Origin: Amorphoplanes digitatis
Lineage (GTDB): Bacteria; Actinomycetota; Actinomycetes; Mycobacteriales; Micromonosporaceae
NCBI RefSeq assembly: GCF_014205335.1
Contig: NZ_JACHNH010000001.1
Location: 5,760,501 to 5,824,500 of the forward strand
Direction: 5' to 3'
Length of the DNA stretch: 64,000 bases
Shown: piece by piece, positions 52,697-61,600 of the stretch
Layout of the letters: each line of letters opens with the position of its first letter
Position numbering within the stretch: position 1 is the first letter of the stretch
Made by a program: the position numbers and the translations under genes
Notes under the pieces: model-generated
The model's input: the letters and a program-made list of their open reading frames with translations, nothing else
Database searches by the model: none
What the model was told of the DNA's origin: nothing

Positions 52697-54138
52697 GACG
52701 TGACCCGGAAGGTCGCGTCGCCCTGCGCGGTCGCCGTGCCGATCTGGTCGAGCCGCAGCAGGTAGTTGTAGTGCCGGATGTAACGGTCGGTGTGGTTGTA
52801 GGACTGGAACGACGCCGCCGAGGAGTCCGCGAGCCCGGCGACCCGCTTGAACGTCGCGTCCGCCGCGAACGTGGCGCTGCCGTCGTCGGCGGCCAGCACG
52901 AAGTCGTAGTTGGAGTGCCGCAGGTAGTACCCGGGGTAGTTCACCGACTGGATCGACACGTAGCCGGACGCGTTCGCCAGGCCCGGCACGATCCGCCACT
53001 GCGAGTCGGCGAGCGGGCTCACGCTCGGGTCGATGCGGACGTCGAAGTTGCTGTGCCGCACGTACCGGTCGGTGAAGTTGTACGACTGGAGGCGGTTGAT
53101 CGGCGTCGAGGCGCCCCACCTGCCCAGCACCCGGCTGCTCTCGGCGGCGGTCAGGTTCAGGATCGACCCGTGCCGCTTCTTGACCGCGCCGAGGTGGTAG
53201 CTGCCGGAGGCCGCCCTCGCGTACGTGCCGGGGCTCGACGGGTTGGTGGTCAGGACCGGCAGGTAGCCGGCGCCGGCGGCGTACTGGTCGAGGTAGAGCG
53301 CCCACTGGTTCGCCGTGTTGAACTTCATCCACATCGGACCCTCGACCTGCGCGCCGGTCAGCCCGATGCCGGAGAGGTTGCCCAGCGTGGTCCAGGTGCC
53401 CAGGATCGAGTTGCTGCCCTCGAGCGTGATCTGCCCGTCGCCCGACGCGCGCACGTAGCGGTAGTTGCCGACCCCGGTGGGCACCTCGACGATCTGCGTG
53501 TCGATGATCTCCTGGGTGCCCGGCCGGGTGATGTAGGGCTGCGCCGTCGTGACGGTGCGGAAGTCCGTGGTGCGCGCGTAGTAGATGCGGTGCTTGGTCG
53601 CGCCGCCGCTCGGCACGTTCGTGGCCCAGTACAGGACGTAGTCGTTCGTCGCCGGATTCCAGATCGCCTCCGGCGCCCAGGCGTTGCGCCCGTCGCCGAT
53701 GGCGCCGGCCACGTTGATCAGCCGCGGCGCGGACCAGGTCACCAGGTCCGCCGACTCCCAGACCACGAGCGACCGGCTGCCGTTGTTGATCGCCGTCGAC
53801 CAGGACGTCGGCGCACCGATGCGCAGGTCGGTCGCGATGATCCAGTACTTGTCGCCGGCCGGGGAGCGGACGATCGCGGGGTCGCGCACGCCGCGGGTAC
53901 CGACCGTGGACAGCAGCACGGGCGCGCCGTTGTTGAGGTCGGTCCAGTGCAGGCCGTCGGTGCTGTGCGTGAAGTAGATCTGCTCGCCGTTGGCCTGCTC
54001 GCCGATGAAATGCACCATGAGGTACGCCGTGGCGGCCTCGGCCGCGACCGCTTTGCGCGCCGTGGTCCCGAAGCCGAGGGCGAGCAGGAGTGCGGTCACG
54101 AGCGTGATGACGGTGGAGAGACGTCGAGAGCGTGTCAC
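52693..54138 (-). CDS. Secreted GH43-like / AbfB glycosidase
   Basis: 481 residues. Signal peptide (SRRLSTVITLVTALLLALGF, cleaved near AVAAEAA); N-terminal GH43-type propeller (about 35-340) with Asp in GVRDPAIVRSP, NAWAPEAIWNPATNDYVLYW and Glu in QVEGPMWMKF; C-terminal AbfB trefoil (about 350-481: RYVRHSNFDVRI, YYLRHSNYDFVL, RYIRHYNYLLRL). The catalytic half resembles the GH43 branch often paired with AbfB in arabinan use. GTG 54138 was preferred, with AAAGG upstream; an ATG at 54174 lacks a Shine-Dalgarno sequence and falls next to the operator. It is first of a two-gene operon. Confidence 0.9.
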   Translation of the reverse strand: MTRSRRLSTVITLVTALLLALGFGTTARKAVAAEAATAYLMVHFIGEQANGEQIYFTHSTDGLHWTDLNNGAPVLLSTVGTRGVRDPAIVRSPAGDKYWIIATDLRIGAPTSWSTAINNGSRSLVVWESADLVTWSAPRLINVAGAIGDGRNAWAPEAIWNPATNDYVLYWATNVPSGGATKHRIYYARTTDFRTVTTAQPYITRPGTQEIIDTQIVEVPTGVGNYRYVRASGDGQITLEGSNSILGTWTTLGNLSGIGLTGAQVEGPMWMKFNTANQWALYLDQYAAGAGYLPVLTTNPSSPGTYARAASGSYHLGAVKKRHGSILNLTAAESSRVLGRWGASTPINRLQSYNFTDRYVRHSNFDVRIDPSVSPLADSQWRIVPGLANASGYVSIQSVNYPGYYLRHSNYDFVLAADDGSATFAADATFKRVAGLADSSAASFQSYNHTDRYIRHYNYLLRLDQIGTATAQGDATFRVTS

Positions 54139-54177
54139 GGGCGTTGCCTTTCGCGGGACAAGACCGACAGGCATCTA

Positions 54178-54235
54178 TGTTAACGTTCACAAGATTTGCT
54201 CGCAGACGTTAGCCGCGACATCGATGCATCGTCAA
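54178..54235 (-). promoter_or_regulatory. Promoter and LacI-type operator of the GH43-AbfB operon
   Basis: On the minus strand TTGACG (54230-54235), an 18-base spacer and TAACGT (54206-54211) make a strong sigma-70 type promoter. TGTGAACGTTAACA (54178-54191), symmetrical except for one base pair of positions, lies downstream of the expected start point with the central ACGT typical of LacI-family operators. The -35 overlaps the end of the histidine-kinase gene. Confidence 0.7.
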
Positions 54236-55320
54236 GCCCGGGGCAGCTCCACAGTGACGTGAAGCCCGCCGGACGCGCGTGTGGCGAGGGTCAGCGTTCC
54301 GTCGTGCGCCTGGGCGATGGTCTTGACGATCGCAAGGCCGAGCCCGACGCCGGCGTGGTCGTGGTGCACCCGCTCGGTGCCGCGCCGGAACGGCTCGGTA
54401 AGCGTCGGGACCAGCAGCGGGTCGAGCGCCTCGCCGGTGTTCTCGACGGTGAGCACGACCGTGCCGGGTTGGACGCTGGTACCCACCCACACCGCGCCGT
54501 GTTCCGGCAGGTTGTGGACGATCGCGTTGTGCACGAGGTTCATGGCCAGTTGCAGCAGCAGCGCCTGCGAGCCGACCGTGGTCGCGATGTCGCCGCGGGT
54601 CTCGACGGTGACGCCGTGCTTCTCCGCGAGCGGCAGGAGCGTCTCGGTGGCCTCCTCCGCCACCAGCGACAGGTCGACGCGTTCCCGGGTGAATGACCGC
54701 TGCCCGGCGCGGCTGACCAGGAGCAACGCCTCGGTGAGGCCGATCGCCCGGTCGTTGACGGCCTGGAGACGGTCGATGAGCTCGCCGGCGTCGCGGTCCG
54801 GATCGGCGCGGGCCACGTCGAGCAGCGCCTTGGAGATCGCCAGCGGGGTGCGCAGCTCGTGCGAGGCGTTGGCCGCGAATCTGCGCTGCTCGGCGACGTG
54901 CGCCTCGAGCTGGGCGAGCATCGTGTCGAAGGCGTCGGCGAGCTCGCGGAACTCGTCCCGGCGCCCCGGCAGCCGGATCCGGTGCGCGAGAGATCCGGTC
55001 GCGGCCAGCCGGGCGGCGCCGGTGATGCGGGTCAGGGGCGCGAGCATCCGCCCGGCGAGGAACCACCCGCCGACGAGGCCGAACACCAGCAGGAACACCA
55101 GGGCCGCCGCCGCCCTCGGCGCGAACATACGCAGGAGATTGGTCCGCACGGGGAAGACCACGGTGTCCGGGTCGGCGGAGACGATGAGCGCGCGATCGGG
55201 GACGTAACGCAACAGGAACACCCACACGACGGCGAGCAGCAGCGCGCCCGCGAGCATGAGGAATCCGGCGTAGCTGAGGGTGAGCCGGAGGCGGACGCTG
55301 AGCCCGGGAGCCCTACTCAT
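54232..55320 (-). CDS. Sensor histidine kinase
   Basis: 362 residues. Two membrane helices (about 14-38 and 70-92) flank a very short outer loop of about 30 residues, so it probably senses within or near the membrane. A HAMP region (about 90-145) follows, then the DHp helix with phospho-His in ANASHELRTPLA, and the HATPase domain with NLVHNAIVHN and GVGLGLAIVKTIAQAH. It forms an operon with the response regulator, whose stop overlaps its ATG by 8 bases. The layout resembles CutS/VanS-like kinases. The adjacent divergent VanJ-like gene is a possible target. Confidence 0.93.
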   Translation of the reverse strand: MSRAPGLSVRLRLTLSYAGFLMLAGALLLAVVWVFLLRYVPDRALIVSADPDTVVFPVRTNLLRMFAPRAAAALVFLLVFGLVGGWFLAGRMLAPLTRITGAARLAATGSLAHRIRLPGRRDEFRELADAFDTMLAQLEAHVAEQRRFAANASHELRTPLAISKALLDVARADPDRDAGELIDRLQAVNDRAIGLTEALLLVSRAGQRSFTRERVDLSLVAEEATETLLPLAEKHGVTVETRGDIATTVGSQALLLQLAMNLVHNAIVHNLPEHGAVWVGTSVQPGTVVLTVENTGEALDPLLVPTLTEPFRRGTERVHHDHAGVGLGLAIVKTIAQAHDGTLTLATRASGGLHVTVELPRA

Positions 55321-55981
55321 GTCCGGCGTCGATGCGATAGCCGACGCCCGGGACGGTGGCGATGATCCAGGGCTCGCCGAGCCGCTTGCGCAGCGCAGAG
55401 ACCGTGATGCGCACGGCGTTGGTGAACGGGTCGGCGTTCTCGTCCCACGCGCGTTCCAGCAGCGTCTCCGCGCTGACGACGCCGCCCTCGGCGGCGAGGA
55501 GAACCTCGAGCACCGCGAACTGCTTGCGGGTCAGTGCGACGTAGCGGCCGTCGCGGTGGACCTCTCGGCGGAACGGATCCAGCCGCAGACCACCCATTTC
55601 CCGTACGGGAGGACGGCTGTGCGCACGCCGTCGGTCCAGTGCGCGGAGCCTGAGCGCGAGCTCCTGGAGCGCGAAGGACTTGGTGAGATAGTCGTCGGCG
55701 CCGAGCCCGAACCCGGAGGCCTTGTCCTCGAGACGGTCGGCCGCGGTGAGCATGAGGATCGGCATGCCGCTGCCGGAGGCGACGATGCGCTCGGCGATCT
55801 CGTCGCCGGAGGGACCGGGCACGTCGCGGTCGAGGACGGCGATGTCGTAGGCGTTGACCCTCAGCAGCTCCAGTGCGGTGTCGCCGTCACCCGCGATGTC
55901 CGCCGCGATCGCCTCAAGGCGCAGCCCGTCGCGGATGGCCTCGGCCAGATAGGGTTCGTCCTCGACGATCAACACCCGCAT
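55313..55981 (-). CDS. OmpR/PhoB-family response regulator
   Basis: 222 residues. Receiver domain: MRVLIVEDEPYLAEAIRDGL (acidic pocket), phospho-Asp in VLDRDVPGPSG, Thr in LMLTAAD and Lys in YLTKSF, where the usual Pro after the Lys is Ser. The C-terminal winged helix reads ALTRKQFAVLEVLLAAEGGV and then TVSALRKRL and GVGYRID. TACCAT lies six bases before the ATG with no Shine-Dalgarno sequence, so the mRNA is probably leaderless. GGTGG-ATATCG-CCACC (56000-56015) just upstream may be its own binding site. Confidence 0.94.
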   Translation of the reverse strand: MRVLIVEDEPYLAEAIRDGLRLEAIAADIAGDGDTALELLRVNAYDIAVLDRDVPGPSGDEIAERIVASGSGMPILMLTAADRLEDKASGFGLGADDYLTKSFALQELALRLRALDRRRAHSRPPVREMGGLRLDPFRREVHRDGRYVALTRKQFAVLEVLLAAEGGVVSAETLLERAWDENADPFTNAVRITVSALRKRLGEPWIIATVPGVGYRIDAGHE

Positions 55982-56067
55982 GCGGCAATGGTACAAGTCG
56001 GTGGATATCGCCACCGTATCGAAAACCGCATACGCGCCCGCAACACCGCACACCCTTGACTGGCGGC

Positions 56068-57096
56068 ATGGCTACCTCCCAACTGTCCGCACCGACACCG
56101 GCCCGCCGGGCATTGCGCGCGGCGTTCCGGCCCGGGCCCTGGCGGCGTGGACCCGTACTGGTGGCGCTGTCGCTGCTGCTCGGCCTGCTGATGCTGCTGC
56201 ACGCGCGGATCACCGACCGCGGCGGCCTCGGCAGCCTGGTGGAGACCTTCCTGCCCTGGTACGGCCTGTTCGTGCCGGCGCTGCTGGCCGGGGCGCTGTG
56301 GCGCCGCTCCCCCGCCGCGGCCGTCGCCCTGCTGCTGCCGGCCGTGGTGTGGCTGAGCCAGTTCGGCGTACTGCTCGGCGACCGGTCCGGCCCGGGCGGC
56401 GACCTCGTCCTGGTCAGCCACAACGTCGGCGCCGAGAACACCGACCCGGCCGGCACCGCCCGCACCCTGGCCGCCTCCGGCGCGGATCTGCTGGCACTGG
56501 AGGAGCTGACGCCACAGGCCCAGGTCACCTACGAGCGGGAACTGGCGCAGGCGTACCCGTTCCACGCGGTGCTGGGCACGGTCGGGCTGTGGAGCCGGCT
56601 GCCGCTGTCGGACACCCAGCAGATCGACACCGAGATGAACGCCGGCCCGCTGGCGGCCACCATCCCGGCCGAGGCAAAGCTGGCCGAGAACCGGGCGCTG
56701 CGCGCCACGGTGGCCACGAACCACGGTCCCCTCGCGGTGTACGTGGCGCACCTGGGCTCCGTACGGGTGAATCCCCGGAAGGGGTATTTCACCGACTCGC
56801 GGGACCGGAACGCGCGGGCGCTCGCCCGGGCCGTCGCCGCCGAACGCAACGAGCGCGTGGTGCTGCTCGGCGACCTGAATGGGACAACGGACGACCGCGC
56901 GTTCGCCGACCTCACCGCGCGGCTGCGCCCGGCACACGACCTGGCCGGCGACGGCTTCGGCTTCACCTGGCCGGCGAGCCTCCCGGTGGTGCGGATCGAC
57001 CACATCCTGGTCCGCGGCGTACGGCCGGAGGCCGCGCGGGTGCTGCCGGCCACCGGCAGCGACCACCGCCCGGTGTTTACCCGGATCAGCTGGTGA
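56068..57096 (+). CDS. Membrane-anchored endonuclease/exonuclease/phosphatase-family protein (VanJ-like)
   Basis: 342 residues. Three N-terminal helices (about 30-45, 62-80 and 86-105) precede an outward-facing EEP catalytic domain: VSHNVGAEN, ALEELTPQ, VAHLGSVR, LLGDLNGTTDD, RIDHILV and GSDHRPVF. The same architecture is that of VanJ of Streptomyces, a membrane phosphatase implicated in undecaprenyl pyrophosphate recycling and teicoplanin tolerance. It is divergent from the two-component system, separated by 86 bases, as expected for a cell-envelope stress target; that role is inference. It is convergent with the GNAT gene with an 11-base overlap. Confidence 0.87.
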   Translation: MATSQLSAPTPARRALRAAFRPGPWRRGPVLVALSLLLGLLMLLHARITDRGGLGSLVETFLPWYGLFVPALLAGALWRRSPAAAVALLLPAVVWLSQFGVLLGDRSGPGGDLVLVSHNVGAENTDPAGTARTLAASGADLLALEELTPQAQVTYERELAQAYPFHAVLGTVGLWSRLPLSDTQQIDTEMNAGPLAATIPAEAKLAENRALRATVATNHGPLAVYVAHLGSVRVNPRKGYFTDSRDRNARALARAVAAERNERVVLLGDLNGTTDDRAFADLTARLRPAHDLAGDGFGFTWPASLPVVRIDHILVRGVRPEAARVLPATGSDHRPVFTRISW

Positions 57097-57508
57097 CCGG
57101 CTCCCAGAACAGCATCTGGCGGTGCCGGCCGAAGCCGTTGCGCAGGTAGAAGTCGACCGCGCGGCGCCCGGAATGGACGCTCACATGCAGCAGCCCCCGG
57201 CCACGCGCCTCGGCCAGGAGCGCGGCCATCAGCGCGCCGCCGATGCCCCGGTTGCGATACTCCTCGCGGACCATGACCGACTGGACGTCGCCGTACCACC
57301 GGTCCATCGCCCCGTTACCGGGCACCCGCTCCGCGACATGCAGCCAGGCGTTGCCGACCACGTACCCGTCGATCTCGGCGACGAACGGCAGATGCGAGTC
57401 CGCATGCGCGGCCACCCACCCGGCGAACGACCCCAGCTCCTCCGCGCCGACGCCGCGCAGCTCCGCGAGCACCGCCACATCCCCCACCCCGGCCCTCCGC
57501 ACGATCAC
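57086..57508 (-). CDS. GNAT-family N-acetyltransferase
   Basis: 140 residues with a GTG start. The acetyl-CoA site is VQSVMVREEYRNRGIGGALM (RxxGxG), followed by HVSVHSGRRAVDFYLRNGFG, the normal GNAT C-terminal strand and helix. The substrate is not predictable. A consensus TAGAAT -10 box ends seven bases before the GTG, with no Shine-Dalgarno sequence, so the mRNA is most likely leaderless. A 15-base palindrome overlaps the promoter. Confidence 0.9.
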   Translation of the reverse strand: MIVRRAGVGDVAVLAELRGVGAEELGSFAGWVAAHADSHLPFVAEIDGYVVGNAWLHVAERVPGNGAMDRWYGDVQSVMVREEYRNRGIGGALMAALLAEARGRGLLHVSVHSGRRAVDFYLRNGFGRHRQMLFWEPVTS

Positions 57509-57515
57509 CCGGCGA

Positions 57516-57537
57516 ATTCTAGGTGACGAATCGTCAC
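57516..57537 (-). promoter_or_regulatory. Leaderless promoter and operator of the GNAT gene
   Basis: TAGAAT (minus strand, 57516-57521) is seven bases from the GTG. GTGACGA-A-TCGTCAC (57523-57537) is a perfect palindrome just upstream of the -10, in the spacer, where a bound repressor would exclude RNA polymerase. Confidence 0.6.
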
Positions 57538-57675
57538 TCCCCTGGGTGACCGTAACTGTCAGGTAACCGAACGACGCATTGTCGGGGGCCGCTCACAACA
57601 CCAGAGTGGACACACCGTCCGGGGGAGCTCGCGGCTCCGGAGCGCGCATCGATGCGTCATGCTCGGGGAGGGCTC

Positions 57676-58608
57676 ATGTCCGTCATCGTCGTCCGGCTGC
57701 ACCCGGAGAAGCCCACGAGCGGTTTCAAGTTCACGGACTACCTCGAGGGCCTGTCGGTCGAGGTCCGGGACCGCTCGTTCGCCGATCCGGACGCCAAGAA
57801 GCCGGGCGCACTGCTCGGCACGGCGATCTACGATCCGGCGGACCCGAACTCGACGATTGTCCAGCACAACGACCCGGGGCCGCCCGGGCCCGGTCCGGTC
57901 GCCACCGCCGCCGTGCAGGTGCCGGCACCCGGCGCCGGCGAGTATCTCAGCCGCGACCTGCGGCTGGTCGTCACCCGGACGGTGGGCGGGCAGACCACGC
58001 CGGTGTCGGCGAAGAACTTCAACTTCAACGTCGAGCTGGCGCCGGGCTCGCTGCCGAACCCGCCGACGGCGAACTCGTACGCCGCGCTCGACCCGGTCGC
58101 CGCATACGTCGCGCTGCCCGCGCCCCTGGTCGGGCTGCCGCCCGGCACCACGTTCCTGGACGTTCCGGCGGACGGCACGCCGCCGCCGTTCGACGCCGTG
58201 CTGAAGGCCATGCAGACCGTCGTGGCGCAGGATCCCGGGCCGGGTAGCCCGCCCGACCTGGCGGCGCTGACCCCCGCGCAGTCCCGGCACCTGGCCCGGG
58301 AGATCGTCTACAACCGCATCCTCGAGCCGCTGCCCGAGCCGCAGAAACCCCTGGAGTACCTGTACCGCGACGTCGGCGCCGACGAGACCGCCCGCCGGCA
58401 GTTCGAGGCGGACCTGGTCACCTACTACGCGGTGCACAGCACCCGCGCCGACGTGCTCGCCAAGTACGTGTACGGGGTGTCCGCCGCGCTGGCCTGCGAG
58501 CAGAAGGCCAAGGACGCCACCCGGGTGGCCCTGACCGTTCCGGTCTTCCCCGGCCTGGCGCTGCCGTCCGGCGGCGTGCCGACCGTGACGGTGGTGGTGT
58601 CCGAGTGA
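57676..58608 (+). CDS. Protein of unknown function encoded with a TcA-like gene
   Basis: 310 residues, starting after GGGGAGG. No signal peptide or membrane helix. The N-terminal half is strand-rich (VIVVRLHPEKPTSGFKFTDY), the middle is proline-rich, and the C-terminal half is helical (YYAVHSTRADVLAKYVYGVS). Its stop overlaps the GTG of the next gene (GTGA, 58605-58608), so the two are translated together. The helical C-terminal part resembles segments that are joined to TcA-like chains in other bacteria, as I recall, which suggests that it is a subunit or split-off domain of the Tc-like assembly. I would not assign it further. A 12-base palindrome CGCATCGATGCG is upstream at 57645-57656. Confidence 0.75.
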   Translation: MSVIVVRLHPEKPTSGFKFTDYLEGLSVEVRDRSFADPDAKKPGALLGTAIYDPADPNSTIVQHNDPGPPGPGPVATAAVQVPAPGAGEYLSRDLRLVVTRTVGGQTTPVSAKNFNFNVELAPGSLPNPPTANSYAALDPVAAYVALPAPLVGLPPGTTFLDVPADGTPPPFDAVLKAMQTVVAQDPGPGSPPDLAALTPAQSRHLAREIVYNRILEPLPEPQKPLEYLYRDVGADETARRQFEADLVTYYAVHSTRADVLAKYVYGVSAALACEQKAKDATRVALTVPVFPGLALPSGGVPTVTVVVSE

Positions 58609-61600
58609 TCCCGCAGTTCGACATCCCGCCGCAGTACTTCTACGCGCTCGCCGCCAGCCTGCCGCCGGACGTGTCGGCCGACGTGCGCTACCGGCTCGCC
58701 ACGCTCGCGGACGAGGTGACGATCCTCGACCTGCTGCGCAAGGCGGTCGAGGAGAACATCATCGTCGAGGATCCCGCGGTATCCCTCGAGATGGCGGCAC
58801 GCCGGCTGCGCGCGCTCGGCGCCGTCCAGGGCGTCACCCCGGTCTGCGCACCGGGCGTCGGACTGGCCCTGACCACCGGGTATGCGGCCTACCGCAGCAT
58901 GCCGGACCCCGATCCCGAGCCGGAACGCGACATCGCGCCGTTCTGGAACTCCATAATGGGCAACCCCGCGCTCGCCGCGGCCCACCTCGAACTGGTGCTG
59001 AGCGCGGCACTGCAGGAGGGCGACACCCGGCCGCTGATCGCGGACGTCATCGCCGAGGGCCTCGCCCTGAGTAGCGTCAAGAACCTCGACACCGATCCCT
59101 GGCCGGCGCCGAAACCGCCCGAGATCACGTACGCGAACTGGGTGACGGTCTTCACCGCCCACCCGGGCCGGCTGCCGGCCGCCGTCGGGCCGGGGACCTT
59201 CGAGGAGCGCGTCGCGGCGTTCGTCCGCATGCTGCACGCGTTCTTCCAGGTCTCCACCGGCGCCCTCGGGCCCGGGGCCGCCACCCCGGGCCAACCCGAG
59301 GCGTTGCCGCGCCCGGCGACCGACCTGATCCAGCTCTTCTTCGACGGGTACCGGGGCTCCTTCGACGCCGCCTGGGAATGGGGCAACGGACTGTCGTCCG
59401 CCGACCGGGATGCCGTGATCGCCACGCTCGGCCTGGATCCGGACGCCGCGGCCTGGCTCGCGCAGGCCGTCGACGTGCTGGACGGCCTCTACGCCGTCAC
59501 CGCGGTGGCCGGCGTCGACGACAAGCTGCACTTCTCCCTCGCCGAGTCGTTGTACGCCCGCGGCTTCACCGGCCGCGACTCGATCACCGCGCTGAGCGGG
59601 CGGGAGTTCGCCGACGCGCTGATCGGCACGCCCGCGTACCAGGGCCAGTACGTGCGCGACATCTACATCGCCGCCGGCGGCGACCCGAACGCCGTGCCCG
59701 GCGGGGGCGGCGGGGTGTTCTGGCCGATCAACCCCGGCGACGTGGTCAACTGCGAACCCGACTGCGCGATGTCGCCCACCGGCAGCACCGCCTACCTGCG
59801 TGCCCTGCTGGACGTCGAGGTGGCCGGCCGGCCGCTCGGCGACGCGCTGGCCCTCCGCGCCGGGCCGTTCGGCGACCTGGCCGCCACGGCCGCGAACGCC
59901 GAGATCGCCGTTCCGGTCATCGACCTGGTCAACGAGTCGCTCGAGGCCATGGTGGCCAACGGTACGAGCGCCGGCGTGGTGCACGACACCGACCCGGCGG
60001 GCGTTCCGGAGCCGGCGCAGGCGTGGTTCGACGCGGTGCCGGCGTACTCCTCGCCCGCCGTGCCGGTCGCGCAGCCGGCCGCGTACGAGATCCTGGCCGG
60101 CGACTTCTCGGCGCCGGAACTGCCCTACGACCAGCGGCTGGACGTCAACCGCCGGCACCTGGAGGCGATGGGCACCACCCGGTTCGACGTGCTGCGCGGA
60201 TTCCGCCGCGACATCACCGAGTTCGTCCTGGAGCGCGCGGGCGAGCCCGCGGCCTTCCCTCGGCACGTGTGGCGCTACCCGGTGCGTCTCGACCTGGCGC
60301 TGGAATATCTGTGCGTCTCACCGGCCGAATACACGACGCTGTTCGGCGAGACGCCCGCCGGCGAGAACCTCGCCGTGCTGTACGGCTTCCGCGATGAGGG
60401 CGACCGCTGGAAGGTCGTCGCGAAGGCGCTGCCGGAGCTGCTGACCCGGCTGGGGCTGGAGTACTGCGAGCTGGCCGAGCTGATGGCCACCGGCTACGTG
60501 CCCGGACGGCTCTACACCCGGCCGCGCGACGGCGAGCCCGAACCGGTCCCTTTCCCCGACTGCGCACCCTGCTGCCCGGCCGACTACGTCCTGGACTTCG
60601 ACGACGCCGAGACCGACGGCCCGTGGGTGCGGCTCGCCCTGATCGCCCGGCTGTGGCGCAAGCTGCGCTGCACGTTCGCGCCGTCGTTCGCCGAGCTCGC
60701 CGAGATCTGCACGGTGCTGCGGCTCTTCGACGACGCCGGGCAGGTGAACCCGGACTTCCCGCCGCAGCTCGTCGCGCTGCAACTGCTCCGGGAGCGCTTC
60801 GGGCTGTCCGCCGTGGCGCTCGGCACGCTGCTGGACCTCTGGCGCGGCGCGGGCGCCCCGCCGGACGGCGTCGTCGACGAGCTCATCACGCGGCTCTCCC
60901 GGCACACCCCGCGCAAGCATCGCTCGCCCGGCAGGGCCGCCACCTTCCAGCGCCTGCTGCGCGCCAACCTGGACCCGCTGTCGCGGCTCGGCGGCTTCGA
61001 TCCGGCCGTGCCGGCCCGCACCTGGCACGCCCGCCCCACCCACACGCTGCGGTTCGCCGAACAGCTCTCGAAGATCCTCGCGTCCCGCTTCGGCATCGGC
61101 GAGCTCAGCTACCTGTGCACGGCCGAACCGCACCTGGGCGGCGACGACCCCTATCCGCTCGCCTCCGGCATCGAGGCCGAGGTCGACCCGCTGCGGGACC
61201 CGGAGGACGAGGCCCGGTTCTCGCTGTGGGCGCTGCGCCGCAAGCTGCTCGACGCCACGGTGGACGACGACACCGCCGGGTCGTACTCCTGGCATCGCGT
61301 CGGCGACGTGCTGCGCGAGGAGGTCGGCGGCGCGCCGGCCGGCGACCGGCTCACCGCGCTCGGCGCGCGCCTGTTCCCGGGCGTGCTGCACGACGCGGGA
61401 GTCGCGGTGACCGCCGCGCAGCGGCGATGGACGGTACCGCTGGCGGGCGGCGGCGCCGCCGCCATGTGGAACACGCCCGGCTCCCCGCTGCGCTACGACG
61501 GCGTCGCGGGCGAGCTGTCGGCCGCCGCGCCGCTCACCGAGGCCGCCGTGCTGGCCAAGCTGAGCCGCGTCCGGCCGCTGCAAGGACAGGAGCCGCAGGC

